Shown here: in pieces, positions 36,616 to 49,900 of the stretch | Numbering within the stretch: position 1 is the stretch's first letter | How the letters are laid out: every line of letters begins with the position of its first letter | NCBI GenBank assembly: GCA_902729315.2 | Contig: LR746279.1 | Span: forward strand, 3,128,501 to 3,192,500 | Length of the DNA stretch: 64,000 nucleotides | Direction of reading: 5' to 3' | DNA from: Spirodela intermedia | Lineage: Eukaryota; Streptophyta; Magnoliopsida; Alismatales; Araceae | Made by a program: the position numbers and the translations under genes | The notes under the pieces: generated by a model | What the model saw: the letters and a program-made list of their open reading frames with translations, nothing else | Told to the model about the DNA's origin: nothing | Databases searched by the model: none

Positions 36616-38228
36616 TGATAAGTCTTCATTATCATGAGTTAATAATTAGTAAATAATATAGTTTTAGCCTTAACTCATGATAAATAGACTTATATTTGTG
36701 TTAAAGTGTGAAAAGTGGTTTTCAGTTGATTAATGTGAATTTTTGGGTAATTATGTGATTTTATATGATTTTTATAATCTTACTTTTAGGATAAATGAAG
36801 AAAAAGAAATTAAAATAAAAATATAGCAAAATGAGGGGGGCCTGCCAGCCAGCCGGGCTTGCAAGCGGGCCGGAAGCACAGTCAGGCAGGAGCTCGAGCG
36901 GCTTGAACTGATGGGGGCACATGTGCACCACTCCCCTTCCACGTCACCGGTGGCCAATGGGCTATGGGGCAAGGAGTGGTTGTATATGTGCGAGAAAGGG
37001 ACTTGATCAGGAATGTAATATTACTTTATATTCGCACGAAACTTCCACACACAACTAATGTGGGACTAAACCCCGTCATCTTTTCCAAAAAGGGCGGGCA
37101 ACCGGTAGGGGTTTGAATCCTCCCAGAGCCAAAATTCATATTTTTTATTTGATTATCGCAACTTTCCTGCAGATCGCTGGTGAAGGATTAAGCAATCAGA
37201 ATCGCTCGATTATTGGTGAAAATCTCATCAACGCGATTTGCGGAGTATTGTTACTAAAATTATTGAACGATTCGTGATAAAAGGATCGCGAATCAATTGA
37301 GTAAAGCATCTCCAATTGATCGACGAATAAGTCGTCGTCGGGAAGAGGACGATCTGTCGAGAGATGAGTCGCCACCTCCTAAGAGCGTACCGGATATGAT
37401 GAAGAGCCTCCTCTTGTTACGCAGACTTGAGGATGAAGCTCCCTAACACGTGCCCCACCTCCATCCAGCTCCTCTCCGTCAGGTGACAGCCGCCAGAGAG
37501 CCGTAAAGTCATCGTTTTTCCGCTCTGCCGGATGACAGCCGCTGGAGATGATTTGATGACCCATTTCATTGATCTCTAGACTTCACAAGGAGATCTAGAG
37601 ATTGTCCACATCGTCCTTGTCCAAGGAGAGCCTTCGAGGCCGTGGACACTGCATGACTATCCTCCCGAACGCTCAGGATTCCAGTGCATCACCAACGCAT
37701 CGCTGTCGCGACGCCGGAACTCTATTTTCCTACTTTCAACTTACTATATGCTTTATTTAGTGATAATTTGTGTGATTTTAATTTACCAAAATATACTTCG
37801 TTCAATTAAGATTCTTTCGGCTTTAATAGATCTTAATTTGATCAATTAAATCGTCTGTAATCGCTTATGTAAGAATCGTCCGACGAAACTCTATTTCCGC
37901 CCGATTTGCGTTCGCTGGACGCTGATGTCATCTTGACATCTACACCCTTATTTCCCTTTTTTGTGAATTTTAAATATATTTATTTTTTATTTACTAGTAT
38001 AAAATTCATAGAAAATAGTATTCTTTGAGAAAAATTCTGAATAATTATCAGCTATTATATTACATCCTTGTGATTGACCTAAAAAATTATCACTATTTTT
38101 GGAAGTTTTATTGAATCAGACTTGATATATTTGTTCAGAAATACTTCTAAATATCTAAAAATTCGTATTTTCTAGTTTTATAAATTTTAAATTTACGTGA
38201 TTTACAATACAACGATTGAGTCACATCA
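36616..38228 (+). mobile_element. Solo LTR of the TGATAAG family with exact target duplication (copy T4)
   Basis: 1613 bp from TGATAAGTCTTCATT to GAGTCACATCA. The five bases on each side are TTTAG (36611-36615 and 38229-38233), the classical 5-bp duplication of LTR elements. It retains many CpG sites and aligns end to end with the 7848-9475 copy in opposite orientation, so these two define the family. A GTTTGAATCCTCCC motif resembles a pol III B box. No internal region is attached. Confidence 0.85.
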
Positions 38229-38949
38229 TTTAGCCTACCTCTTGGACAATTAGAGACACCGATGTGATGGCTTAGTTTCATTTAGATATGCCACACCATG
38301 TAAGAAGCCACAAAAGTATTGTGTAAAAGTATTATGTCATTTACTAGAGAGATCTATCGAAAGAAGGATCGACCATGTTGTTATTATCATCTGGAGGAAG
38401 AAGGGAAGAGCTTACCACTCGTTAGAGGCTTCGAGTGTAGTTAGAGGAGAAAGGAACGAACTCGTTGATCATCAAAGGTATTGAACATGCAAAAGTAGGG
38501 AAGAATTAAGTTTGGTATTCACGACTATCATTAGGATTTGAAAGATAATTGATAATATATATATTACCAAATAATAAATGATTATTATCTTTACATCCCT
38601 CATGGTGATATGTGTGAGAACCTATGTTTCTAATATCATGGTGCTTCACTAGCCACTAGATCAAATGTGCTTGGTCACGTGGTATGCTGAGTGACACAAG
38701 ATCAACTTGTCACAAATCACTATCAATCAAAAACTTAAGTTCATGGTACCGTGGTGCCTTGTTAGTCATTGGATCATCATTTCTGGCCACATGCATGTTG
38801 AGTGACGTCGGATTAGCAAATTGCTGATGGATTGCTTTATGTAGCTGATATCGTGGCTACTTACCCACTACATGATCTGGCTTATCTGATGATGTGACTT
38901 GCTGAACACAACTAGATGACACCACGTTCCAAACAACGGCCTTGAAACA

Positions 38950-39300
38950 CATGAGAAACTTTAGTCCCATATCAGAAATATTTCAACAATTAAGCTAAAT
39001 ATAAATCAAAGTAATAGTCTATTAGTAGATATCCCTTCTCCTGAAATAAAATAATGTTCAAGACCATCTTGAGAGAAGGTAAAAGGTGGTCTACTCTCGT
39101 ATGCACACGTGTGTACGACACTCCTTGCTCCACGACTATTTGGTCACCAAGACGTGCTAGGGGAGTGACGCACACATGTACAAAGCGAGTCCGCCACTTG
39201 AGCCCAGCTCGTGGCTCCCTTGGTCAGGGTCTATCCACTCGACCACAACACCCCTCTAGGTCAGCTATTGAGTGCTAGCTTGCTAGTAGGCAAAATATTT
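38950..39300 (-). mobile_element. Diverged LTR fragment
   Basis: 'cacacgtgtgtacgacactcc...gtcaccaagacgtgctaggggagtgacgcacacatgt' parallels the central part of the TGATAAG-family LTR in minus orientation (compare 9090-9170). The flanks do not align. 38234-38950 and 39300-39920 hold nothing recognisable. Confidence 0.45.
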
Positions 39301-39922
39301 TTATATTTATTATTTTATTTTAATAATAAAAAATTATACTAAGTATTTTAAGTTCAAACTTCAAAAATTAACATTATATTCCTATCTTTATTCTACAAGT
39401 TAAAAAATAAAATAAAATAATAAATTAAATTAAAACATAAAAATCTAGCTTTAACAATCACTCGATCATAGACCAGCCTAACAAATAGAGTGAGAGGCTC
39501 CAAAATCTTCAATCTTTTAGTTTACGTTAGAGATCATTGTTGTAAATTATCATTGGATTGATAGGTTATGGTTTTATACCTAGTTGATGTTTGAGTTTTG
39601 TCCCGCATGTGTTTACTCTTGGCAGCCCTGCCCCTCATTCATGCAACAATTGGATATCAAGTCCCAAGGACAAATCTCAAGCATTTATTTCCCCTACTTG
39701 TCAATAGCTCTCTCTTGTCTCTATTGATCAGTAACCCCGACCCTTTATCCTAACTAAATATCAACATGGGCCAAAGAGTAGTATCGTGGACAAAAGCTTA
39801 CTTGATCACAAACCACACTCTATTGACAAGGTTGAAACAAAGTAGTTATAAATATCTAAATTGGAAAACTTGATTGGTAGTTTAAATTAGGTCATAGTAG
39901 TCTTGTAAATGAGGGTGCTTAT

Positions 39923-41629
39923 TGACATGACTTAATCATTGTATAATAAATCACACAAATTTCAAATTTATAAAACTAAAAAATATCAATTTTTAGATAT
40001 TTAGAAGTATTTATGAATAAATATATAAACTTTAATTTAATAAAAGTTTCAAAAAAAATTATACATTTTCTAAGTTGATCATAAGGATGTAATATAATAT
40101 CAAGTAATGTTGTAAAAAATAATTCAAAGAATATAATTTTTTATGAATTTTAGACTATAAAATAAAAATAAAATATATTTAAAATTTATGATAAAAAGGG
40201 AAATAAGGGTGCAGACATCAAGATGACATCATCACCTGATGAATGCAAACTTGGCAAAAATAAAGTTTCGCTTAGTGATTATTACGTAAGCTATTACAAA
40301 TAATTTAATTAGTCAAATTAAGATCTATAAAAATCAGAAGAATTATAATTGAATGAAGAGTAGTTTGAAAATTTTAAATCACACAAATTATCTCTAAATA
40401 AAGTGAAATTAAATTGAAAGTAAGAAAGGCAAAGTTTCAGTGTTCAAGAGGATTGTTGTGCAATGTCCACAGTTTTGAAGGCTCTCCTTAGACAAAGACA
40501 ACGTAAGTAACTCTAGATCTTCTTGTAAAGTCTAGAGATCAATGAAATAGGTTATTAAAAAGTCTCCAACAACTGTCACCTAATGGAGCAAAAAAATATT
40601 GTCTTTGCAGCTCTCTAATGGCTATCACTCGACGAATAAGAGTTGGATAGAGGTGGAGCATATGTTAAGGAGCTTCATCCTTAAGTTCGTGTAGCAAAAG
40701 AAGACTCATCATCACATGTAGTATATTCTTAAGAGGTGACGACTCGTCTCCCAATAGATCATCCTCTTTTCGATGATGGCTTGTTCATCGATCAATCGGA
40801 GATGATTTACTTGATGAATTTGTGATCCTTTTATTGTAAATCATTTAGTAATTTTAATAACGATGTTCTGCAAATCGCATTGACGAGATTTTTATCGATG
40901 ATTAAGTGATTATGACAGCTTAATCCTTTATCGACGATCTACATAAAAATCATAGTTTAATTAGATAAAAAAGAATAAATTTTGGCTTTAATAAGATTCA
41001 AACCTACGTTGGTACCCGCCTCCATAAAAGAGAAGGAATAAGTTATCAAATACCTTTATATAGTAACATCATCATGATATCTTATTGTTATATATAAGGA
41101 GTATTTTCAGTATTAAAATCATAAAATCATTCTAGAGAAGTTGTGACTACGGTTTAGTCCCACATTGATTATATGCAAAATTTCAGGATGAATATATAGC
41201 AATACCAGATTTGGGAATCAATGAGTCCCTTTCTCTTGTGTATGGCCACTCCTTGCCCTACGCTCGATTGGCCACCAATGACATAGAAGAAAAGTGACGC
41301 ACACATGCCCCATCGGCCCACAACTACTCGAGTGGTTACTTGCAACTCTAACCCGTCTATGCTTTTGACCCACTTGCATGCTTGGCTGGCTAGTAGGTTC
41401 CTCTCTTTTTCTACCTTTATATTTTAATTTCTTTTTATTTATTTATCTTAAAAATAAGATTAGAAAAATTATATAAATTCACACAAAATCACAGAGTTAG
41501 CTTAAAAATCACATTAATCAACTAAAAATTACTTTTCACAATTTAACATAAATATATCTATTTATCATAAGTTAAAGCTAAAACTATATTATTTATTAGT
41601 TATTAACTCACTATAATGAAGACTTATCA
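39923..41629 (-). mobile_element. LTR of the TGATAAG family still joined to internal sequence (copy T5)
   Basis: On the plus strand it runs from TGACATGACTTAATCATTG to ATAATGAAGACTTATCA. Directly after it comes CACCCCCAACTTAAATC. Read on the element's strand this is a purine-rich GGGGGTG tract immediately before TGATAAG, a polypurine tract in front of a 3' LTR. This fixes the family's orientation and shows that the internal part continues to the right. Confidence 0.7.
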
Positions 41630-44600
41630 CACCCCCAACTTAAATCATTGATAAACCCTTAGCAATGAAATTATGAAAATAAAAATTCAGTAATCTCAAA
41701 TATCATATTTTAATACATAAAAAATACAACTAGAAATGTTGCACCTCTATACACTTTAGACTCTTATATCAATTCTTTAAGAATGATGCCAAACATTTAA
41801 ATGTTTAAGCTCTCTTTGGAATAACGATCTAAACTTCACTTCTTCTATTCACATCTTTATCAGTTCTTCATTCATAGATATAATTCACAAGATATTTCAA
41901 TCATCAATATTCATCCAAGATAAATATTTGATCCTATATTTTCCTTTTTCTATGGCTTGATTTTTAAAGTTTGTACTATATTTCTTCTATTTTGTTCTAT
42001 AATAGATAAGTAGCTTTTCTTGTAAAAAAAATTTGACAATAAGAATGATGTCTCACACCCTCCATGTATATTCTTCGTTTTCAAGCTTTCACATTATCCA
42101 CTTATTTTGCAACAAGTATTTTTCTATAGACAATTTTCAACAAAGAGAATGATGTCTCACAATCTTTATGTGTACTTTTCATTTTCAGACTTTTCACATT
42201 ATTCTCTCTCTTCTTCTTTTTTTTTCAAAATAAGTGATTTCTCCTCACAAGTCCTATAGATCAGGGTGTAAAAAACTCTATTAAACTCAAATGATCAATT
42301 AAACTTTCACATCAAGTAAATACTATCTATCAAGATCATAAAGTGAAAATTTGTAAAATCAAATCTATGTTATCTATCATGTATCAAAGGAGTATTCTAA
42401 CATTTCATGCTACAAAATCATTCTTTTAACTCAATAATAATCTTTCTAGTATCTTTTGGTATCAATCAATCTAATTGATTTAATTTTCCTTGTATGTAAT
42501 ATGATGTAAGAAGTTTGTAAAGTAGATAGTTCTAATAGTTTTGTTTTCTGCTATGAGTTGTCTTCAGCAACAATAAATTTGTCAAAAATAAATCAAACTA
42601 TCCTCTTTATGACTATAATTTCGATATTCAGTAATATATGTCTAGGGGATTGAAATGTAAGAAAAGGGTCCCCAGAATTTCAAATTTTGGGCTTTTTTTT
42701 CTCTAATATTTTTGACAATCTGTAAATTATTTTATGTTGTTCATGATAGAAAACTAGAAAATAGATGTTGTAGTTTTTTGATTTTTTTTAGTTAGTTTTT
42801 TAAGTGAGCATGAAAATAAATGCAAACATATATTTTTAGTTGTCCTACAGCATAAATGAAGACTTAATACTTCACCCCCTAACTTAAAAATGACATTGTC
42901 CTTAATGACATAGAAAAATCAGAATAGAATATGTAGAAAATATAATTTTCAAGTAAAACATGCATATATGCAAAGTTAAGCACTGAAAATATTATCATCA
43001 AGGATAAAGTTCAAAAAGACATCACCCCTACCTCATTTTTAATTTTCTACTTCATCTTACACTCCTCTTTCTACACATTTTTGAAAAAAACCAAATACAA
43101 AAACAAATACTGTAAAATTCTAAGAAAAATAAAATAAAATAAAATAAAAATCATGGGTTGCCTGCCATGTAGCGCTGAATTTAATGTCTTTAGCTGACAA
43201 CTCTTAGATCATATAAGATGATCTATGGCCATCAAAATATATTTGTATCTAAGATAAGTTTCATGATATTCTTTTTACTTTCAGCCAAAAAAAAAAATTA
43301 ATAATTTTTTCTCAAAAATAATATTTTCATTTTGAAAAGAATCTTTCCTCATTTTTATCTCATTTTGTAAGGCTCTCATTCATTAGTAAATACTTTCCAT
43401 TAATAAACCATAAAATGTCATCATGTCATATAATTTTTAAATTAGCTCGTACCCAATCTAAATTTTTTTCATCTAAATTAATATCTCTAATTATTCCACT
43501 CACCCATTTATTGATGTATCATTTTATCTAAATAATCTTCCCCTACTCTATTTTATCTTGTCTGCATATTTGTTTAATTTGTGAGGAGTGAAATATTTCA
43601 AGCTTAGAGTAAATTCTAATAGGCTATCGGTTTTGAAAGATAGAAACATTGTCTACTTTAATCTCAGATCTAATGAATTCATTAAAATTCAAATTTTCTC
43701 CTCTAAAATTATCTCTATATTCATATTAATTATTTTTGTTTCTCCACAATAGTTGAATCAACTCTTTTTTTAGTTTTTCTTTTCTCAACTCATCAAGTTC
43801 TTCATCTTCCCAAGAACTATCTTCTAATTTTAATATATGATATGCGTCATCATCATCACTTTCAACCTCTATGGTTGTAGCATATTAATTAATTCATCTC
43901 CTACACCTCTTAGATTAATTGATTTTTCCTCACCTGAAATCTATTTTTCTTCATTTCTATCCTTCTACAAAGATTTGGATGATTTTTTCATAATCAACTA
44001 TTATTTCTTCATCTAAGGGCTCTTTCTCCTCATCATCCTCACTATATTCATTCATCAATCGTGTGTGATAAATAATTTTATTTAAATTTTCTATTATTAT
44101 ATTTTCAGCCTTAATATTCTCATTTATTTCTAATAGCTCATAATAAGTCTTCATTATCATGAGTTAATAATTAATAAATAATATATTTTTAGCCTTAACT
44201 CATGATAAATAGACTTATATTTGTGTTAATTTATAAAAAGTAGTTTTTAGTTGGTTAATGTAATTTTTTGGCTAATTATGTGATTTTATATGAATTTATA
44301 TGATTTTTATAATCTTATTTTTGAGAGAAATAAAGAAAAACAAAATAAAAAAAAGAAAACTGGGCCTGCAAGCGGGTCGAAAGCACAATTAAGGTGGAGC
44401 CGCGAGTAGGGGCTTGGGCGGCTATGGACCAGAGGGCACGTGTCCACCACTCTCCTTCCACATCACTAGTGCCAATCAGTTGTGGGGCAAAGAGTGGTCG
44501 TACATGCGAGAAAGGGACTCATTGATTCTCAAATCTCGCGTTACCATATATACATCTCCACATTTAGCATAGATCTTCTCCGAAATGTTTCAAAAAATTT

Positions 44601-46360
44601 AATACTGAAAATACCCTTTATTGATAACACCAAGATATCATGATGACGTCACTAAATAAAGGTATTTGAAAACTTATTCTCTCTCTCATGCAGGTGGAGG
44701 ACCGGCGCGGGTTCAAATCCTACTAGAGCCAAAACTCGTATTTTTATTTGATTAAATTGCAACTTTACTATAGATTACTAGTGAAGGATTAAGCCACCAG
44801 AATCGTTTGATCATTGACAAAAATCTCATCAATGTGATTCATGGAGTATTATTACTGAAATTGTTGAAAAATTCATGATGAAATGATCGCAAATCCATCG
44901 AATAAATCATCTCCAATTGATCAACAAACAAGTCATCGTCGAGAAAAGGATGATCTGACAAGAGATGTGTTGTCACCTCCTAAGAGCATATCAAATGTGA
45001 TGAAGAGCCTCATCTTACTACGTTGACCTGAAAATGAAGCTCTTTGACATGTGCCTCACCTCCATCCAACTCCTCTCTATCGTGTGACAGTCGTCAGAGA
45101 GCCATAAAGTCATAATTTTTCTACTCCGCCAATGAACAACTATTGAAGACGATTCAACAACCTATTTCATTGATCTCTAGACTTTGCAAGAAGATCTAAA
45201 GATTGTTCACGTCATCCTTTTCTAAAGAGAGCTTTCGAGGCCGTAGACACTGCACGACAATTTTCTCGAACACTCAGGATTTTGGTACATCACTAACATA
45301 TTGCCATTGCAATGCCATAACTCTATTTTACTACTTTTAATTTATTTTTTGCTTCATTTAAAAATATTTTTTGTGATTCAAATTTATCAAACTATTCTTC
45401 ATTCAATTACGATTCTTCTAGCTTTTACAGATATTAGTTTGATCAATTAAATCATTTGTAATCGCTTACGTAAGAATTACCAGATGAAACTCTATTTTCA
45501 ACCGATTTGCATTCGTCGGGTGATGACATCAGGAGTCTGCACCCTTATTTCTCTTTTTTGTGAATTTTAAATATTTTTTATTTTTATTTTTATTTTTTAA
45601 TTTAAAATTCAGAAAAAAACTTATTACATTCTTGTGATCGACTTAAAATTTTTCACTATTTTTGGAACTTTTACTGAATTATAATTAATATATTTGTTCA
45701 TAAATACTTCTAAATATCAGAAAAATAAGATTTTTTAATTTTATAAATTTTAAATTTGGGTGATTTACTATACAACGACTAAGTCACATCAGCTCATATA
45801 TTTTCTTTAATAATTAAAAATAAAGATTAAGTAAAATATTCTCACTCAATGTATTCATTGTCCTATTATTTTCATTTCGTGATTTTTTTCTTAAATTTGT
45901 TCAACTCTCCTTGCTGAAATCCTCTTGTTTGATAGTTTCTTGAATTTTCTATGAGCTATTAGGTGGTTGTCCATCTTCTCCCTATTCTCTAAAGCTTCTA
46001 TAAATTAGTTTTTTTGTAACATTATTTGGTTCATTATTTGTTACATCATTTGGCTCATTTGCTGCATCATATCTATAAAATCAGGGTGGATTTGAGTAGG
46101 TTGATTTTTCTAAAATCTGTGTTCCTATTTTGAAAAAAATCACAAATAAATTAGGTCTAAGTGCTTTTAAATTTGAAATTTTATTTAGGTCTCTCCATGA
46201 AAAATCATTCTCCCAATTAGAAAAAGCTCCCTCCTTTACTAAAATCGTGGGATACTTGCACTTGCCCATGCCTCTTTTTGACAATGCAACTTATAAAAAA
46301 AAACCCTCATGCCCCTTTCTAACAACACAACTTATAAAAAAAATCCTCTACAACCCGTCG
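41630..46360 (-). mobile_element. Internal region of an LTR retrotransposon, probably Ty3/gypsy, split by LTR T6
   Basis: The parts are 41630-44135 and 45797-46360. Features in the style of plant gypsy (Tat/Athila-like) elements are CACCCCCAACTTAA at the LTR junction, 'caccccctaacttaaaaatga' with 'cattgtccttaatgac' near 42880, and 'gttgcctgccatgtagcgctg' near 43158. Near 46020-46080 the minus strand reads MMQQMSQMM, a methionine/glutamine-rich segment reminiscent of a gag region. Long AT-rich stretches and no intact pol frame indicate a non-autonomous or decayed element. The lineage assignment is from memory of such motifs and is tentative. Confidence 0.5.
44141..45791 (+). mobile_element. 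Nested LTR of the TGATAAG family with exact target duplication (copy T6)
   Basis: Starts TAATAAGTCTTCATTATC (TG mutated to TA) and ends GTCACATCA. Both flanks are GCTCA (44136-44140 and 45792-45796). It lies inside the internal region of the T5 element and so inserted later. It contains the additional ATGATGACGTCAC segment (about 44640). Confidence 0.85.
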
Positions 46361-46365
46361 ATCTA

Positions 46366-46650
46366 AAAGAGATGACAGAAGATAAAGGATCACCATGGGC
46401 CACTCAAACCCTACAAGTACAACCCACCATCGACATATTTTCTTCATCTCCCCAAGTATGAATTCAATGTCAAGAAGCCCAAAGGATAGAAGACGAGTAC
46501 AATTTGTATGTTTCTTCTTCCTTTCTATGGGTGAAGCCTCAATTTTTGAAGCTGTCATTTTATTGTCACCTGATTCTCTCCTTCTTCTACATCATAAATA
46601 TTCAGGTGTAGTAGGAGCATGTTACTATGAATGCCTAGGGGTTGGAGTGT
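46366..46650. repeat. GC-rich module S, copy 3, left part
   Basis: Aligns with 1290-1570: the 'aattcaatgtcaagaagcccaa' block, the 'gattctctccttcttctac' block and the final 'gcctaggggttgg'. It is AT-shifted compared with copy 1. The right part lies beyond LTR T7 at 48.8 kb, and 46650-46935 between them is AT-rich without features. Confidence 0.55.
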
Positions 46651-46935
46651 TAGAATTAATCTGAATGTGAATAATTATATATGAACTATATACTATATGG
46701 TTATCATTAAGTTAATCTCACTAAAATGATTCATAGAAGTTTAAGTATTTCAAATTATGATATATCTTGAAAATATGAACATCAATATAAATATATGTAA
46801 AGACCAAGTTTAATTTCAATTTTATGATAGGTTAATTAGAAAAAGACACCAAAAGCCAGACCACCTCTTGTCTATAAATAAGGGGTCATGGTCTTTGGGT
46901 CATACATCAAGAGTCACTCTTAAAACATACCATCT

Positions 46936-48666
46936 TAATAAGTCTTCATTATCATGAGTTAATAATTAATAAATAATATAGTTTTAGTCTTAACTCATGA
47001 TAAGTAAACTTATATTTATCTCAAATTGAGAAAAATGGTTTTTAGTTGATTAACGTAAACTTTTGGCTAATTATGTGATTTTATACTATTTTTATACTCT
47101 TATTTTTGAGATAAATAAAGAAAAATAAAATAAAATAAAAAGATAGAGAGAAGGGGGGACCCACCAGCCAATCGGGACTATAAGTGGGTCAAAAATGCAG
47201 TCAAGGTGGAGCCGCGAGCAAAGGTTCAAGTGGCTATGGACCGATGGGGGCACGTGTGCATCACTCCCCTTTCATGTCACTAATGGCCAACTGACTGTGA
47301 GGCAAGGAGTGGTTGTTTACACGCAAAAAGAGACTCATTACTTTTAAATCTGATATTACTATATATTAGTTCAAAACTTCGGCATACAATCGATGTGCAA
47401 GTAAACTTAGGCCACATCTTCTCCGAAATGGTGTCGATTATTTCAATACCTAAAATACTACTTAGTTATAACAACGATATACCATGATGATGTCACTATA
47501 TAAGGGTATTCTAGTACCTAAATATCCCATAGTATTTATTCACTCTCTCTCATGCAAGCAGGTTATTGGTGCGAGTTTGAATCCTACTAGAGTCAAAACT
47601 CATATTTTTATTTGATTAAATCTTAACTTTCCTGCAAATCGTCAGTGAAAGATTAAGCCTCCAGAATCACTCAATCATCGACAAAAATCTCATCAATGTG
47701 ATTCACAGAGCATTATTACTAAAATTATTGAACGATTCACAATAAAAGGATTGCAAATTTATCGAGTAAATCATCTCTAAGTGATTGATGAATAAGTCAT
47801 CGTTGACAAGTCGTCACCTCCTAAGAGCATACCAAATGTGATGAATAGCCTCTTCCAACTACGTGGACTTAAGGATGAAGCTCCCTAACATAGGCTCCAC
47901 CTCCATTCAGCTCCTCTCTATTGTGTGACAGTCACTGGAGAGCCACAAAGTCGTTATTTTTCCACTCCACTAGGTGATAGCTACCAAAGATGATTCAAAG
48001 ACTCATTTCATTGATCTCTAGATTTCACAAGAAGATTTAAAGATTGCCCACGTCGTCTTTGTCCTAAGAGAGCCTTCGAAATTGTAGACATTATATGACA
48101 ATCCTCTCGAACACTCAAGATTCTGGTGCATCATCAATGCATCTTCGTCATGACGTTGGAACTCTATTTTTTCTACTTTTAACTTAATTTTCACTTCATT
48201 TAGAAATAATTTGTGTGATTTAAATTTTTCAAACTACTTTTGATTCAATTACAATTCTTCTAACTTTTATAGATCTTAATTCGATCACTTAAATCATTTG
48301 TAATCACTTACATAAGAATTCTCGAGCAAAATTCTATCTTTGCCCAATTCACATTCGTTGAGTGCTAACATTATCTTAATGTCTGCACCCTTATTTTCTT
48401 TTTTGTAAATTTTAAATATATATTTTTTATTTTTTTAGTTTAAAATTTATATAAAAATATATTCTTCAAAAATAAATCTAAAATATTATTTGATATTATA
48501 TTACATCTTATGATCAACATGAAAAATTATCACTATTTTTGAAACTTTTATTAAATTATAATTGATATATTTGTTGAGAAATATTTCTAAATATCTAAAA
48601 ATTAGTATTTTTTAGTTTTATAAATTTTAAATTTATGTGATTTAATACAACGACTAAGTCATGTTA
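46936..48666 (+). mobile_element. LTR of the TGATAAG family splitting module S (copy T7)
   Basis: Runs from TAATAAGTCTTCATTATC to CGACTAAGTCATGTTA, 1731 bp. The flanks are CATCT (left) and CATTT (right), a near-exact duplication. It is heavily decayed at CpG positions and carries the additional ATGATGTCAC segment. Confidence 0.75.
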
Positions 48667-48819
48667 CATTTCTTTTGAAGTCCTTGGACAACTCCTCTAT
48701 ATTGATCCAAAAGGTCAACCTTATTTATGTGACTTCATGGATTTAGGTATAACTTCAATTCATTCTCATTTTATTTTACCATTCTCTACTCTCTCAACAC
48801 TAGATCCTTAATCTCCAAC

Positions 48820-49300
48820 ATAGGTTCTCCAAAAGAAGGAGCTTTAGTAAGATTGAGAAGAATGGCTTTTTCTTAAGAGAAAACCCTAGTATTAGGCAAA
48901 AAGGTGAGGAGGACGGATGCAAGAGAGAAATGAATAAAGATATGCAGTAAGAAATAAAGATTGATCAATCAATATGCAGTAAGAAAAAAATAACTACAAA
49001 AAAGAGAGTGCTCAAAGAGAAGAGCAAGAAGATTAAAAGATACTCACCAGTGGAAGTTGAGTGCAGAAGCTCGGGCCACTATACCTATTGCCAAGGAGAG
49101 AAGGTGACTAGGAAAATCCCCTATTTGTCTTCCTGCCAATCACCACCATCCTTTACCATTCACTTCCTTCAGGTCAACAGAGGAAAACCAACACGACCCC
49201 TCGCTAGAGGCACACAAAGAACAAAAGAGGGAAAGAGAGAGAGAGGAGAAGGGTGGGAGCCGGCAATAGTGGTGAGCAGTGTCATTTAATATGGCTTGCC
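48820..49300. repeat. GC-rich module S, copy 3, right part
   Basis: Aligns with 1570-1960: 'ccaaaagaaggagctt', 'aagattaaaagatactcacc', 'ggaaaaccaacacgacccctcgct'. Plus-strand frame 49008-49289 is a shadow of the S-module frames in other copies and is not called as a gene. Confidence 0.55.
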
Positions 49301-49369
49301 TTTTTACGAGGATGCCACATTAAATGCCGGCATTTAATGTAGAGAGGAGAAATAGAGTGCAAGGGAGAA

Positions 49370-49900
49370 ATGTTCAACTAGAAGACCAATTCTGATGGAC
49401 TCAACAACCCATTTATGGGCTGAGCAGGCCACAAAGTGGAATTGTGCAGATAGAAGAAAGGAAAACCATTCGGCACATTTTCCGAGGTTCTTGTTAACAT
49501 AGTTACCGAAGTGGCTGTGAGGTACTTATAAATAAGGGTCACCTCTCCTCATTCGTAGAAGCACAAAGCAACCCCCTTCTACCCTTGTTCCACCATAGAG
49601 AGAGAGTGTTTGGGAGAGAGCTTCTAAGGAAGATCTATCGGGTTGGTGAATACATCAGACAGTCAAGATCGAGAATTCATTCCTTGGGATCTTAGAAAGG
49701 TTAAAAATAGAGATCTGTTATTTAGGTTCTTGAGGAGTGATTTTTTTGTACTACTTTTCACATCTAGTGGAGTTTTCATCATCACCCATGAACATAAGAG
49801 GCCAACCTCTGAACCACGTAAAATCTGTGTCAGTACTTTTGTTGTGAGTTGTTCTTTCTTCTATCTTACTTCACATTGTGAGCATCATTTCTGCTGAACT
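49370..49900 (+). mobile_element. Probable copia-type LTR
   Basis: It has an LTR-like order: TATA-like 'cttataaataaggg' at about 49526, then a GAACCACGTAAAATCTGTGTC segment near 49815, which is typical of the end region of many plant copia LTRs. The exact ends and a target duplication were not found. The 84-codon frame inside is not convincing. Confidence 0.4.

Noticed and set aside
44700-44740. tRNA-like GGTTCAAATCC box in the LTR family, also GGTTCGAACCC near 51091
   Set aside because: Only a B-box-like motif is seen. No A box, acceptor stem or cloverleaf could be formed, so no tRNA or SINE is called.
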